Of a DNA stretch of 64,000 nt, positions 24,073 through 34,900 are shown in pieces; position 1 is the first letter of the stretch, and each line of letters begins with the position of its first letter. This DNA comes from Dyadobacter sp. 50-39 (GTDB taxonomy: Bacteria > Bacteroidota > Bacteroidia > Cytophagales > Spirosomataceae): assembly GCA_001898145.1 (NCBI GenBank), contig MKSR01000048.1:180000-243999 (forward strand), in the 5' to 3' direction. The translations under genes were made by a program, and so were the position numbers. The notes below the pieces were generated by a model. The model was not told the origin of the DNA, did not search any database, and worked only from the letters and a program-made list of their open reading frames with translations.

Positions 24073-27000
24073 ATGAACCAACTTTTTCGCTATCTTTTTC
24101 CGGTTTTCCTGTTCCTTTCATCAAGCGCTTGCGCCCAGGGCATTCATCAGCTTTGGGGCGTGACCACCAACTATGGCTTCCTGGGCAAAGGGACGATCTT
24201 CCGGACCAATTACAACGGGCAGGCGCTGTCGGTTGAGCATGCATTCGACGACGCCAGACCGGGCACGAACGGATGCGATGAATTGACGGAGTACAATGGT
24301 GAAATGTTCGCAACAGTGTTTCAGGGCGGCACGGGCAGCAATTCCCATACGCTCATGAAATGGAACCCTGTTACCAATGTTTATACCGCCCTGCATTACT
24401 TCGATTATGCGGCGTTCATCCCGACGGGCAGAATATATGTCTTCAACGGCAAAATTTACGGCCTGACGATGGATGGCGGCAAGGGCAATGCCGGGGTGAT
24501 TTATGAATACGATCTGGCTACCCATGTTTTCACGATCAAAAAAGAGCTTGGCCAGCTGCTTACAGCTTCATTCGCGAGCGGCGCGGCATTCAGTTTTTTC
24601 GATAACAAATTTTACGGTGTGGTCAAAAATTCGACGGCCACAGATGAAGCCGTTTTCTTTGAATGGGACCCCCTGACTAACAATTTTACCAAAACGCTGG
24701 CGGTAAGCGGCAGCGGTAGTCCATCACCGTATCAGGCCATGGCCATGTATAACAATAAGTTGTACGGTGGGGCTTCACCTACGAATGGCGGAAACGGGTC
24801 TATTTTCGAATGGGACCTGGCTGCGAACAAATATACAATCAAGAAGAATTTCCCCGGCGGAAACCAGGGCTACCTGCCGCTATCTGAATTTGTACTCAAA
24901 GACAACAAGTTTTACGGCGTGCTTGCCCAGGGCGGAGCAAATAGTGCGGGGGTGATTTTCGAGTGGGACCCGGCTACCAATACCTACACCAAGAAAATTG
25001 ATCTGCCGGCCGGTACTAACGACGCGTTCAACTATGCGCCTATGACGCTCTTTAACGGCAAATTCTATGCTACCGGCGTGGGCGGGCCTAATGGGAAGGG
25101 GTATATTTATGAATGGGACAATGCTACCAATGCATTCACCATACGCTTCGACTTTGCAGGGCAACCCGGCACATCGCCTCAGACACGCCTCGTCATGCTG
25201 AACGGCCTGTTCTATTCATCGACCTACCGCGGCGGCAAATTCGAAGGAGGGATTATGTTTGAATGGGAACCCGTATCGGGTGCTTTTGCTAAAAAATTCG
25301 ATTTCAATGAAAGCAACGGTCATGCGGCATTGAACAGCCTCACCCTTCGAAATGGCAAACTGTACGGCATGACCTCCCTGGGTGGTTCGGAAAACTTGGG
25401 TGTACTTTTCGAATATGATCCGGCGACGCACGCCTACAAGCGCCTGCACAATTTCGATGGCGCAAATGGGGCGAATCCCGAAGGCAACCTGACCGCGCGG
25501 AACGGCAAGTTTTACGGCATGACGAAAAAGGGTGGCGCGAACGATGCCGGCATTCTGTTTGAATGGGATGTCGACAACAACATTTTTACCCGAAAGTTTG
25601 ACCTGGGCGGTTTGAACGGCGCAATGCCATCGGGCGACCTGGCCCTAAAAGACGGGAAGCTGTATGGCATGACCGCATCAGGAGGCGCCAATGACTACGG
25701 CGTTATTTTCGAATGGGAGCCCGATGCGAATGTTTTTACCAAACGAAAAGACCTCTCCGAGCCGGAAGGCGGCCATCCCTACGGAAGTCTCACCCTCAAA
25801 AGCGGTAAATTCTATGGAATGACATCCGAAGGCGGCAGCAGCCACCAGGGCGTCCTCTTCGAATGGGACCCGGCCACCGGCGACTATTCGATCCGGCAAA
25901 ACCTGGATGCATCGAAAGGCAGAAAGCCTTATGGCAGCCTCACACTGGACGGCGACCTTTTCTATGGCGTTACGAGTGCCGGCGGCAGCCAGGATATGGG
26001 CGTGGCTTTTCAATGGGACCCTTTAGCCAATACTTTTACCAAAAAAGCCGACATTACCTCTTACGGTATCGGCCAGATTCCCAAGTCCAGCCCCATTGTC
26101 AGCTACGGACGTGTTTACTTTACGACCACCATGGGCGGTGCGGGATTTGCGGGCGCCATTTCGGAATGGGACCTGAAAAACGGACTGCTGCAAAGCGCTA
26201 CCTCTTTCTCTAGAGCGACGGGCCAGGAACCGGTTTACACGTCGCTTACCAAAGTACCTGCGGAAATAGCGCCCGGAACGCCGGGCTCCTGCCAGTCGCT
26301 GCCGTACGTTGCCGCAGGCCCTGAAAACGCCCAAATCTGGCTGCCTGTCACCGATATTAATGGCAATGCAGTAGCAGAAATACTACCGAACGGCAATGAT
26401 CTCAACGGGATTTTTCCTTCCATATATGTCCACAACGGCGCGGTACGCCAAGACAAGCAGGGGCAGTTTTATCTCGACAGGCAGCTGACGATCAAGGCCG
26501 GAAAGCCCGATGCAGCACCAGGTACGCAATGCGATGTCCGGTTCTACATTCAGCAATCGGAACTTGACGCCCTGATGGCCGCCCACAATGCCGTTCCGGG
26601 AAATACGGCTATCAACGGCATCGGCGACGTAGGCGTATTTAAAAGCAAGGCCAGTGAATGCAACAAGGATTTTACAACCCCGGCACACCCTATTCCCTCC
26701 TCGGTGGAGGCTTACATGGGCGGTTATGTGTTTACATTCAGCGTTGCATCTTTCTCCACCTTTTACATCGCGCCCAAGAATATCAATGTCCTGCCGGTCA
26801 AGCTTGTTGATTTCGAGGCAATGCGCAGCGAAAACAGCGCCGTGCTGTCGTGGCAGACGGTCGAGGAAACTGACTTTTCGCATTTTGAAATACAGCGCAG
26901 CAACGATGCGCAGCACTTCACCGCCTTAGGACGCCTTGAACCACTGGCGACCAGTGCGACGAAACATTACACCTACATGGATACCCAGCTGGCAGCATTA

Positions 27001-27321
27001 TCCGGCACACATGCGTACTACCGCCTTAAGATGATCGACATCGATAGCAGCTATGCCTATTCCAGAATCGCGCAGCTGCCGCCGGATGGTCTGGCCGCCC
27101 CGCTATATCCCAACCCAGCCCGTCAAAGCTTGCAGGTCAACCTCCCCTGGCAATCGCCGACGACGTGGCAGATTGTGGATACGAAGGGCAATGCATTGGT
27201 TTCGGGAAAGGCAGGTACGGGAAAATTCGAAGTGGACGTGCAGCGGCTCCAGCCGGGTTACTATATCCTGCAAGCAACATCCGGAGCGCTCTGCGACGGT
27301 CTTAAATTTGTGAAAGACTAA
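24073..27321 (+). CDS. GloVer-repeat T9SS cargo protein (type A sorting domain)
   Basis: This is a large secreted or surface-attached protein of 1082 residues. It has a signal peptide ending S-A-C-A-Q at about 22. Next come about 13 tandem repeats of roughly 50 residues (about 30-730) built on L-Y-G-M-T-x-x-G-G-x-x-x-x-G-V-I-F-E-W-D-P, the choice-of-anchor GloVer repeat, likely a beta-propeller-like array. A beta-sandwich region follows, then the V-L-S-W-Q-T module and a C-terminal type IX secretion sorting domain starting at L-Y-P-N-P-A. ATG 24073 gives the only clean signal peptide. Ligand unknown. It sits between the GntR regulator and an Oar-like receptor. Confidence 0.85.
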   Translation: MNQLFRYLFPVFLFLSSSACAQGIHQLWGVTTNYGFLGKGTIFRTNYNGQALSVEHAFDDARPGTNGCDELTEYNGEMFATVFQGGTGSNSHTLMKWNPVTNVYTALHYFDYAAFIPTGRIYVFNGKIYGLTMDGGKGNAGVIYEYDLATHVFTIKKELGQLLTASFASGAAFSFFDNKFYGVVKNSTATDEAVFFEWDPLTNNFTKTLAVSGSGSPSPYQAMAMYNNKLYGGASPTNGGNGSIFEWDLAANKYTIKKNFPGGNQGYLPLSEFVLKDNKFYGVLAQGGANSAGVIFEWDPATNTYTKKIDLPAGTNDAFNYAPMTLFNGKFYATGVGGPNGKGYIYEWDNATNAFTIRFDFAGQPGTSPQTRLVMLNGLFYSSTYRGGKFEGGIMFEWEPVSGAFAKKFDFNESNGHAALNSLTLRNGKLYGMTSLGGSENLGVLFEYDPATHAYKRLHNFDGANGANPEGNLTARNGKFYGMTKKGGANDAGILFEWDVDNNIFTRKFDLGGLNGAMPSGDLALKDGKLYGMTASGGANDYGVIFEWEPDANVFTKRKDLSEPEGGHPYGSLTLKSGKFYGMTSEGGSSHQGVLFEWDPATGDYSIRQNLDASKGRKPYGSLTLDGDLFYGVTSAGGSQDMGVAFQWDPLANTFTKKADITSYGIGQIPKSSPIVSYGRVYFTTTMGGAGFAGAISEWDLKNGLLQSATSFSRATGQEPVYTSLTKVPAEIAPGTPGSCQSLPYVAAGPENAQIWLPVTDINGNAVAEILPNGNDLNGIFPSIYVHNGAVRQDKQGQFYLDRQLTIKAGKPDAAPGTQCDVRFYIQQSELDALMAAHNAVPGNTAINGIGDVGVFKSKASECNKDFTTPAHPIPSSVEAYMGGYVFTFSVASFSTFYIAPKNINVLPVKLVDFEAMRSENSAVLSWQTVEETDFSHFEIQRSNDAQHFTALGRLEPLATSATKHYTYMDTQLAALSGTHAYYRLKMIDIDSSYAYSRIAQLPPDGLAAPLYPNPARQSLQVNLPWQSPTTWQIVDTKGNALVSGKAGTGKFEVDVQRLQPGYYILQATSGALCDGLKFVKD

Positions 27322-27610
27322 ACACTGTGCCTCCTTGCCCGCAAGGACCGACCGGCCGGAAAATGAAGCAGCCCCGAGGCGCTACGTCGTGTGAATAACA
27401 CGTCTTTACGCTCCGGGCCGTGTGTTGATGAAGTGCTTAATGTGCTGCCAACTGGCCTGGCTCGTAACTTCCGGCCTCGGTGCGGAATGCAATGTTGATC
27501 AGCAGCAGGTTCAACGGGCCGTATCTGCGACTTCACAATTAAATAACATTTCAATAATACCCTGGACAAGTAGATACCCTTCTTTTGCGGCAAATTTGTT
27601 AACCAATAAC

Positions 27611-30600
27611 ATGCTCATGCATAAGAGATTTTTACTTCCTATTATCCTCACATTGCTCTGCTGCTTCGGCAACATCGCGGTGTTGAAGGCTCAAACAACG
27701 CAGGCGTCGATTTCCGGTACAGTAGCCGACGACCAGAATGCGGCACTGGCCGGCGCGACCGTCCAGGTAAAAAATGAATCAACAGGCTTTACGACGGGTA
27801 CCGTCACCAACGCAAAGGGCGAGTATGCCTTCAAAGAACTTCCATTGGGCGGGCCTTACACAGTTACAGCCAGCTATGTCGGCTTTGGCGAACAAAAACT
27901 GACAGGCTATATGCTCCACCAGGGCGACGCCGTGAAAGTTAAAATGAGTATGAAAGATGCCGGCCAAACGCTGGAAGTAGTGAGCGTTGTGGCTTCGGGT
28001 TTCAAGAATAAAATTGAAAACCTGGGTGCTTCCACAGCCATTTCGGCCAGGGACATTACCCGTCTGCCCGTGAACGGACGGAACTTTACATCACTCATGG
28101 AACTGTCGCCATTGAGCCGTGGAGGTAACATTTCCGGTCAGCTGGGCTCGTCTACGGGTTACACCATCGATGGTATGAGCTCCAAAAACCCGACTTCCGC
28201 GGGCGCTACTACCAGCCGAAGCGGAGCTCCCTACTCCATTTCCATCGAGGCGGTGCGTGAATTTCAGGTAGTCACCAACCAGTACGATGTTACTTACGGA
28301 CGCAGCGGTGGTGGTACCATCAGCGCGGTAACGAAATCGGGCACCAACCAACTGAGCGGTAGCGCATTCAACTACACGCGCGCCGACTGGTTGTCGAGCC
28401 CTTACGATATCCGCGGCAACAAAATCAACAACAAGTTCTCTACCAACCAGTTCGGTTTTTCACTGGGCGGCCCGATCCTGAAAGACAAGCTGCATTTCTT
28501 TGTGGCCTGGGATCACCAGCAAGACAGCCGCCCATTGATCATCGCCGATATCCTCAGCCCGGTTGACGAGAACCGTTTCAATGTGACCCGCGCTACGCTC
28601 GACCAGTTCGTCAACATCGCCCGCAGCAAATACGGCATGTCCGACTCCCCGCAGTTCGGGACATTTGACAAAAAACGAGGTTCCGATGCAGCATTCCTGC
28701 GTCTGGACTGGCAGTTGAACAACCGTAACCTTTTGACGATCCGCAACAATTACACCAACGACCGCAACAAACTCGGTCTGGCGGATAACACGACGATCAA
28801 TGCGTATGAGTCTTACGGTAACGACTTCAACCAGGACAACAGCTTGCTCGCCTCCCTCCGCTCGACGCTTAATTCGAAAGTGACCAATGAGCTGAAAGTG
28901 CAGCATTTGTTCGTCAAACAAAAAAGTGCTCCCGGCGACCAGCTTCCGGCCGACAACATTCCGAGAGCGATCGTAGAGAACGTTAACTCTGTATTGAGCA
29001 ACGGTAATTCACGGGCTACGAACATTCAGATGGGTGGTCACCGTTTCGCGCAGGAGCGTTTTACCAACCATGTGGTTCAATTGGTGGATAACCTCTACTA
29101 CAATACCGACAAGGTGGAATATACTTTCGGGTTAGATATGATGATGACCCGCTCGCATTCGACTTACGGATCCGAAGTAAACGGCCGCTTCCACTACAAT
29201 GTGGACGCTGCCGCCGGCAAAACTGCCCTCGATCAGTTCAACGACCTGAAACCGTACCGTTACTACCGCGAGGTGCCTTTGATGGATGACTGGTCGGTAA
29301 AAGGAACAATCTGGAATGCAGGTGTTTATGGTCAGTTAAAAACGAGCCTCGCAACGGGCTTGGACGTAGTGGCAGGTCTGCGCCTCGACTACGCGCATTA
29401 CCCAAGCTCGCCTTTGAACCAGACTTTGTACGATGCATTGAAAATCCGCACCGACAACAAGATCAAGTCATTTGTAGTGCAGCCCCGCGTACAATTCACC
29501 TGGGATGTGAACGACAGGCATACCGATATTTTCCGCCTTGGCGCCGGGGTGTTCGCTTCGGACATCAACAATTACGTGGTGATCAACAACCTCACCTTCG
29601 ACGGAAAGCACCTGGCGACTGTCGATGTACGTAATGCCAATGTCCCTACCCCGGATTTCGCCGCTTACCGTGCCAATTACAACAGCATTCCTACGCTTGC
29701 GCAATTCCAGCTGCCGACGATCAACACCAACGCCAAAGACGCACGCGTCCCGATCATTTACAAGGCCAATATCTCTTACAACAAATACCTGACCGACAAG
29801 CTGAAAGTAGGTATCGCGGGTTATATGAGCCTCGGCCGCAACAACTATATGTACGTGGACCGCAACATGGTCGACGAACCATTCTTCCGCCTCGCCAACG
29901 AGGGTAACCGCGGCGTGTATGTTCCTGGTGAAAAAGACATGCCGACCAACGGTGCCGGCGACTGGTTGAAGGGCCGTAAATCCACGCAGTTCGGACGCGT
30001 GCTCGAATTGAACAGCGAAGGAAAAGTAAATGCATTCTCCGTGGTAGCTGATGTGAAATACCAGTATTTCCGCGATGGTGAGATCACATTGAGCTATACT
30101 TATAACGATGTGAAGGACAACACTTCTTTCAACGGTAACGTAGCGAACAGCGCGACGCTTTCATTGCCCGTTCGCGATGATCCGCGTAACCTTAGCCTGA
30201 TGTCTTATTCAGACAACCAGTTCCGCAACAAGATCGTATTCTTCGGAACAGCGCCGAGCTTCTGGGGTGTCAGCGTAGGCGTTCGTTATTCAGGAATTGG
30301 CGGCACGCGCTATACCCTGTTGTCGGGCGGTAACACCAACGGCGATTTCGTGGGTACCAACGACCTGGCATACGTTTTCGACAGAAACGATCCGAGCGTA
30401 CCTGAAAACGTGCGTACCGGCCTCCAAGCCATCCTCGACAACAAGGACGCGAGCCAGAGCATTAAGGATTATATCATCAAAAACTCCGGCAAAATCGCGG
30501 AAAGAAACGGCGGCATCAACGGTTTCTACGGTGTGTTCGACGTTCGTGCATCGAAAAAGATCAGAATTGCCGGCACACATGCCATTGAAGTTTCTGCCGA

Positions 30601-30826
30601 TATCTTCAACTTCGCCAACTTCCTGAACAGAGATTGGGGACGCAACAAGTCGCTGGGTACGCAGGCGCTCTACGCATTGGGTATCCCGGCTGCCAATGGC
30701 AAACCTGCGGTAGCCGCATTTGACCAAACCAAAAACCAGTATGTATATCGCGTAAACACTGCTGGTGTGGTAACGCCTTCGGGTAACCCTTACCAGGTGC
30801 AGATCGGTTTGCGGTACAGTTTCTAA
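27611..30826 (+). CDS. Oar-like TonB-dependent receptor
   Basis: This is an outer-membrane receptor of 1071 residues. It has a signal peptide ending L-K-A-Q at about 26, a carboxypeptidase-like regulatory domain (about 30-110, I-S-G-T-V-A-D-D), and a plug domain (about 120-250) with G-R-N-F-T-S-L-M, the T-I-D-G-M segment and the R-E-F-Q-V-V-T-N-Q-Y-D-V-T-Y-G-R-S-G-G-G-T motif typical of Oar-type proteins. A long barrel ends in G-L-R-Y-S-F. Start is ATG 27611 or the internal ATG 27617. Oar relatives import peptides or proteins or act in protein export across the outer membrane; the ligand here is unknown. A strong terminator follows. Confidence 0.9.
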   Translation: MLMHKRFLLPIILTLLCCFGNIAVLKAQTTQASISGTVADDQNAALAGATVQVKNESTGFTTGTVTNAKGEYAFKELPLGGPYTVTASYVGFGEQKLTGYMLHQGDAVKVKMSMKDAGQTLEVVSVVASGFKNKIENLGASTAISARDITRLPVNGRNFTSLMELSPLSRGGNISGQLGSSTGYTIDGMSSKNPTSAGATTSRSGAPYSISIEAVREFQVVTNQYDVTYGRSGGGTISAVTKSGTNQLSGSAFNYTRADWLSSPYDIRGNKINNKFSTNQFGFSLGGPILKDKLHFFVAWDHQQDSRPLIIADILSPVDENRFNVTRATLDQFVNIARSKYGMSDSPQFGTFDKKRGSDAAFLRLDWQLNNRNLLTIRNNYTNDRNKLGLADNTTINAYESYGNDFNQDNSLLASLRSTLNSKVTNELKVQHLFVKQKSAPGDQLPADNIPRAIVENVNSVLSNGNSRATNIQMGGHRFAQERFTNHVVQLVDNLYYNTDKVEYTFGLDMMMTRSHSTYGSEVNGRFHYNVDAAAGKTALDQFNDLKPYRYYREVPLMDDWSVKGTIWNAGVYGQLKTSLATGLDVVAGLRLDYAHYPSSPLNQTLYDALKIRTDNKIKSFVVQPRVQFTWDVNDRHTDIFRLGAGVFASDINNYVVINNLTFDGKHLATVDVRNANVPTPDFAAYRANYNSIPTLAQFQLPTINTNAKDARVPIIYKANISYNKYLTDKLKVGIAGYMSLGRNNYMYVDRNMVDEPFFRLANEGNRGVYVPGEKDMPTNGAGDWLKGRKSTQFGRVLELNSEGKVNAFSVVADVKYQYFRDGEITLSYTYNDVKDNTSFNGNVANSATLSLPVRDDPRNLSLMSYSDNQFRNKIVFFGTAPSFWGVSVGVRYSGIGGTRYTLLSGGNTNGDFVGTNDLAYVFDRNDPSVPENVRTGLQAILDNKDASQSIKDYIIKNSGKIAERNGGINGFYGVFDVRASKKIRIAGTHAIEVSADIFNFANFLNRDWGRNKSLGTQALYALGIPAANGKPAVAAFDQTKNQYVYRVNTAGVVTPSGNPYQVQIGLRYSF

Positions 30827-30850
30827 GGCGTCATTAAGTAACCATTATTG

Positions 30851-30885
30851 AAAATCCCGGCTGCTAATGCGGCCGGGATTTTTTT
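30851..30885 (+). terminator. factor-independent terminator after the Oar-like receptor
   Basis: A perfect 11-bp stem is formed by AAAATCCCGGC (30851-30861) and GCCGGGATTTT (30872-30882) around a 10-nt loop, followed by T residues. It lies 24 bp after the receptor stop codon and closes that transcript. Confidence 0.9.
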
Positions 30886-31031
30886 GTTGTAACCCTTTGA
30901 TCATTAACTGATCGCCGTTCATTCATTGCTGCCCACCAAAAAGATTTTTTGATTTTGATTTACCACATATTTGTCTCTCTGAGCACTAAGTAGCTCTGCA
31001 TTCACTTGTCTCAATCCAATCAAAAAACGCT

Positions 31032-31436
31032 ATGAAAAAGAGATTTGAAAAACTGCTGTTGGTAAAGAGCATTGCATTCTTTTTGCCAGTGATCGCACTG
31101 CTTTCCTGTGGACACTTAGGCGACCGCACGACGGTCGTATATGGTAAGGTGTTTGACGAAAATCACGTGCCTGTTGACAGCATTTTGGTTCAACTGCGCG
31201 GCGCAAAAATAACGGGTTCGATCGAGCTCAAATCAACTTACACAGACGAGAATGGTGACTATGAGATTGCTCTGGAAGTTCCAAGGAAGTTTGGCCAGAT
31301 TAATGTCGTAATCCCCTATGGCGACTACAATCCAGACTTTGGAAAAAAATACAGTCAAGCAACGGATATAGGGGGGCAGCGACCTCCGATGATCGGCAAG
31401 AAAACACAATGGGATTTTAAGTTACTAGCTAAGTAA
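31032..31436 (+). CDS. lipoprotein with carboxypeptidase-like domain (copy 1)
   Basis: This is a 134-residue predicted lipoprotein. It has a basic, hydrophobic signal with lipobox A-L-L-S-C (Cys at about 26), then a single CarboxypepD_reg-like beta domain (about 35-125) with V-V-Y-G-K-V-F-D-E-N and Y-T-D-E-N-G-D-Y-E-I-A-L, the standard fold for binding or scaffolding in Bacteroidota surface proteins. It is followed after 33 bp by a near duplicate and then, 27 bp on, by a T9SS hydrolase, so a three-gene transcript is likely. The surface-export signal after the Cys (G-H-L-G-D) is not strongly acidic, so the side of the outer membrane is uncertain. Confidence 0.8.
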   Translation: MKKRFEKLLLVKSIAFFLPVIALLSCGHLGDRTTVVYGKVFDENHVPVDSILVQLRGAKITGSIELKSTYTDENGDYEIALEVPRKFGQINVVIPYGDYNPDFGKKYSQATDIGGQRPPMIGKKTQWDFKLLAK

Positions 31437-31469
31437 TCCGTATCAGAATTTGACTATACAAACCCGAAT

Positions 31470-31880
31470 ATGAAAACACACTTCAAAATTCAATCAGCGA
31501 TTTTTAAAAGCTACCTTTTGTTGCCATTAATCGCGCTGGCAATGATCGGCTGCGGACATTTGGGCGACCGCACGACCGTAGTTTATGGTAAGGTGTTCGA
31601 CGAAAACCGGGTACCTGTGGACAGCATCTTGGTTTTGCTTAGCGGCTCGCGATTGAAGGGCTCGGTCGATCTAAAATCAACTTATACGGATGAGAATGGT
31701 GACTATGAGATTGCTCTGGAAGTACCTAGAAAGTTTGGTCACATTACTGTCATAATCCCGTATGGTAAAGACAATCCAAAGTTGGGAAAAATATACAGTC
31801 AATCAACTGATATTGGAGGTCAGCGACCTCCGATGATCGGCAAAAAAACACAATGGGATTTTAAGCTATTGTTCAAATAA
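31470..31880 (+). CDS. lipoprotein with carboxypeptidase-like domain (copy 2)
   Basis: This 136-residue paralogue is a neighbour of the gene at 31032. The mature parts are almost the same from the lipobox Cys (about 28, M-I-G-C) onward: both have G-H-L-G-D-R-T-T-V-V-Y-G-K-V-F-D and the same Q-R-P-P-M-I-G-K-K-T-Q-W-D-F-K ending. The signal peptides differ, which points to a tandem gene duplication with divergence at the 5' end. The middle loop varies (S-R-L-K-G-S-V versus A-K-I-T-G-S-I). The role is unknown; shared context with the hydrolase gene 27 bp downstream suggests a joint function. Confidence 0.8.
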   Translation: MKTHFKIQSAIFKSYLLLPLIALAMIGCGHLGDRTTVVYGKVFDENRVPVDSILVLLSGSRLKGSVDLKSTYTDENGDYEIALEVPRKFGHITVIIPYGKDNPKLGKIYSQSTDIGGQRPPMIGKKTQWDFKLLFK

Positions 31881-31907
31881 TTCTTCACTTCAAATACATA
31901 CACACCA

Positions 31908-34900
31908 ATGACACATTTCAAAAAATGTGACACAGGAAAGCTATGCCTTTTCCTGATGTCCCTCCTGTTGTCTTTTCAAACGATTTTAGCACAGGACTAC
32001 CAAACGTTACGGCAGAATTCCCTGAACAAACTGGACCTGTCGGGCCTGGGCAGCAAGCTTTTTATGAATGCAGCAGTTACAACACGGCATGAAATTGATT
32101 TTTTAAAGCAAATCACCTCCGGCAAGCTTTCAAAGCCGGGACCCGTGTCGGCGGAAGAATGGCATAACCTCTACGAACGCATCGCCGACGCTGACCTAAG
32201 GAACGAAAGTTCGCACATACCACCCTTGAAAGATTTGGTGGAAACCAATCCTTCCAAGCTGACCCGGAACGACACGGTTCCACTCGGCATTATGGATATG
32301 GAAGCCGTGTATCTGACTGAAAAACAGCTTCGATCCAACGAGGATACCAAACGAGCCGGAAGGCCGCTCGACTTCACCGCTTACCCGCCATTCAGGATCC
32401 TGTATGCGGCCGCACTGCGACAGGAAGTCTATCAGGCCGAGGTTTGGTTCAAAATCAGCCCCAAACTGCTCATTACCAACCACGCCCAACCACTTGTCGG
32501 AATGGCAATCGACTTTGGCGACGGCAAAGGATTTACCAGCTATTCATTTCAGGAACAACTGATTAAGCACCGTTTTGAAACCGCAGGCAAACATCCCGTC
32601 AAAATACGGCTCATTTCAAAGACCCTCCACTACGATTTCGAAACGTATGTCGATGTACGGCAGCTGGAACGCGTACCGCCGACGATGGAATTTCACGTAT
32701 CCGCACCGGCCGCGGTGAGCGACACTTCCCTGCATAATGCGCGGACGCAAGTGGTTGGAGCAAACATTCGTATTGTAAATGGCTGCGATGGAATACTGGA
32801 TAAAACTGTGATTATCGGGGAAGGTTTTGATTTCGCAAACGATGTAAACCTGGACCAGTTGGAAGCACAATTTCGCTTCCCGCTGGATCAATGGCTGCGT
32901 GAAGGCTACGACCTTGTTTTTATTGATTACGACGACGGAAGGGCTGCCATTGAAAACAATGCACAAGTAATGAAAGCGGTGATACAGCAAATCAACACGA
33001 TTAAGCAAGGCAACATCGACAATATCGTCTTGGGGGTTTGCATGAGCGGCCTCGTTGCCCGTTACGCATTGCGAAAAATGGAGGTGGATGGGATCAACCA
33101 CCATGTTAGGCTGATGATTTGCTATGACACTCCCAACCAGGGTGCTAACGTTCCCGTAGGAATGACGCAGTTGCTTTGGGAGTCAAGTCCCACATTGCTG
33201 ACGCAGGTAATCCTTAAATTCTTTGCAAAAACTTGGCGCGACTACTACTACTCGATGAGCACGCCGGCGGCAACGCAAATGATGCTGCATTGGGGCGGCC
33301 AGCTTACCGGAGGCGTCGGGTCAAAGTCTCCCGCATTTGATGCTTTTCAGGCCAATCTGAATAGCCTTGGCAATGGCGGATATCCGCAAAATTGCCGCAA
33401 TATTGCGATCACGCATGGCAGTATGAATGCACAAGACCGCGATCTGTTTGACAATTATAATTATGGAGATCGGATATTACGAAGCTGGACACCTTTTGGG
33501 TTACAAAATAGCAATATTGATGTCCATACGAATTCACTTAATCAATTAACGAATGTACTTCGCTTTGCTACCTGGGGGATATTTTCGAAAAGGTTAGGAG
33601 TTAGTCTTAATTATAATTCTCCCTTCAATGATGACTTTTTACCCGGTGGATTAACACCCAGGGTAGTCCCAAATAAATTGTTCTCCAAGACAAAAGATTT
33701 CGCATTTTGCTTTATTCCCACGTTTAGCGCAATCGATTATAAAGGGCCTTTAAACACACAAATGCAAAGAGAGCTATTGGATCTACATGCAGTTAATGCC
33801 GTAACTGGTCCAGGAAGGCAGACGCCATTTGCCAATATCTATGGTACTGATGACGATACAGAGCATATCCGAGCGGAGACTGTCGCCTGGGAAATCATCG
33901 GCCAATCCGAAAATCTTCTTTCGTTTATTCCAGCGTGCCCGGCACTCCCACTCCCGCCCCAACCGGTCATCTCCGTGTACAACGCCTGCTACCCATTCAA
34001 TCAGAGCCGCGCTACGGAGGGCAATACCGCTAATATCCCGGTGTCCCTTGCCACGCCATCGGGCGGACAGTACATTCACAACTGGCTGATACTTCCCACG
34101 CAACAAGCCTTCACTACCACCGGGGATCAGATGACTTTTCAGGCCGAGCACCCTGGCCAATACCAGGTGATCTGCACGCGCACATATCCTAACCGCAGGG
34201 ACCTGGAATCGATGCATGAAGTGACGTTCACCGTCACCAATTGCGGCGATCCGCTGGATGTACCCGAAAATCCGCAGGTGCCTCCGCAAGTAGACCCGGA
34301 TATCAGCATCCTGGATATTTGGGAAGATGATTTCCTGCTTACCACGCCTCAGCCCGACTCCTCCGCAGTTTTCGCGCACTATGCGGGCACATTGCCGGCA
34401 ATTCTTTACGCGACCAAAGCCAATGAGAGCTTCGTACCGGCCAGCGAGCTGGAAGCGGCCGGCATGTTCCCCGAGTTTGCCCAGCTGTTTGCGGAACAGG
34501 ACCCTCGTGATGCGTTGCCCGTTACGATTACTTCATTCACAGCCAAGCGTGAAGGCAGCGTCGTTTGTTTGCGTTGGACCACAGCGAGTGAAATCAATAG
34601 CGATCGGTTCGAAATAGAAAAAAGCCCGGACGGCAAAAACTGGACGACAATCGGGGATATACTGTGTAAAAAGAAGGAAGAGGCGGATACAGATTACCTT
34701 TTCAATGACACGGCAAATATGACAGCGACTGTCTATTACAGGTTAAAAATGATCGATCGAGACGGCACGTTCGCATACAGCCGCATTTGCGTAGTTAGTT
34801 TTGATGGAAACGACCTCGTGGCATTCCCCAATCCATTCGATACCGATCGGCCGATCAGACTATTGACACGTGATAAGCTAATCGAAACATTAAAATTCTT

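Noticed and set aside
27422-27610. N-terminal extension of the Oar-like receptor
   Set aside because: It has no signal-like or domain-like sequence. The clean signal peptide starts at ATG 27611.
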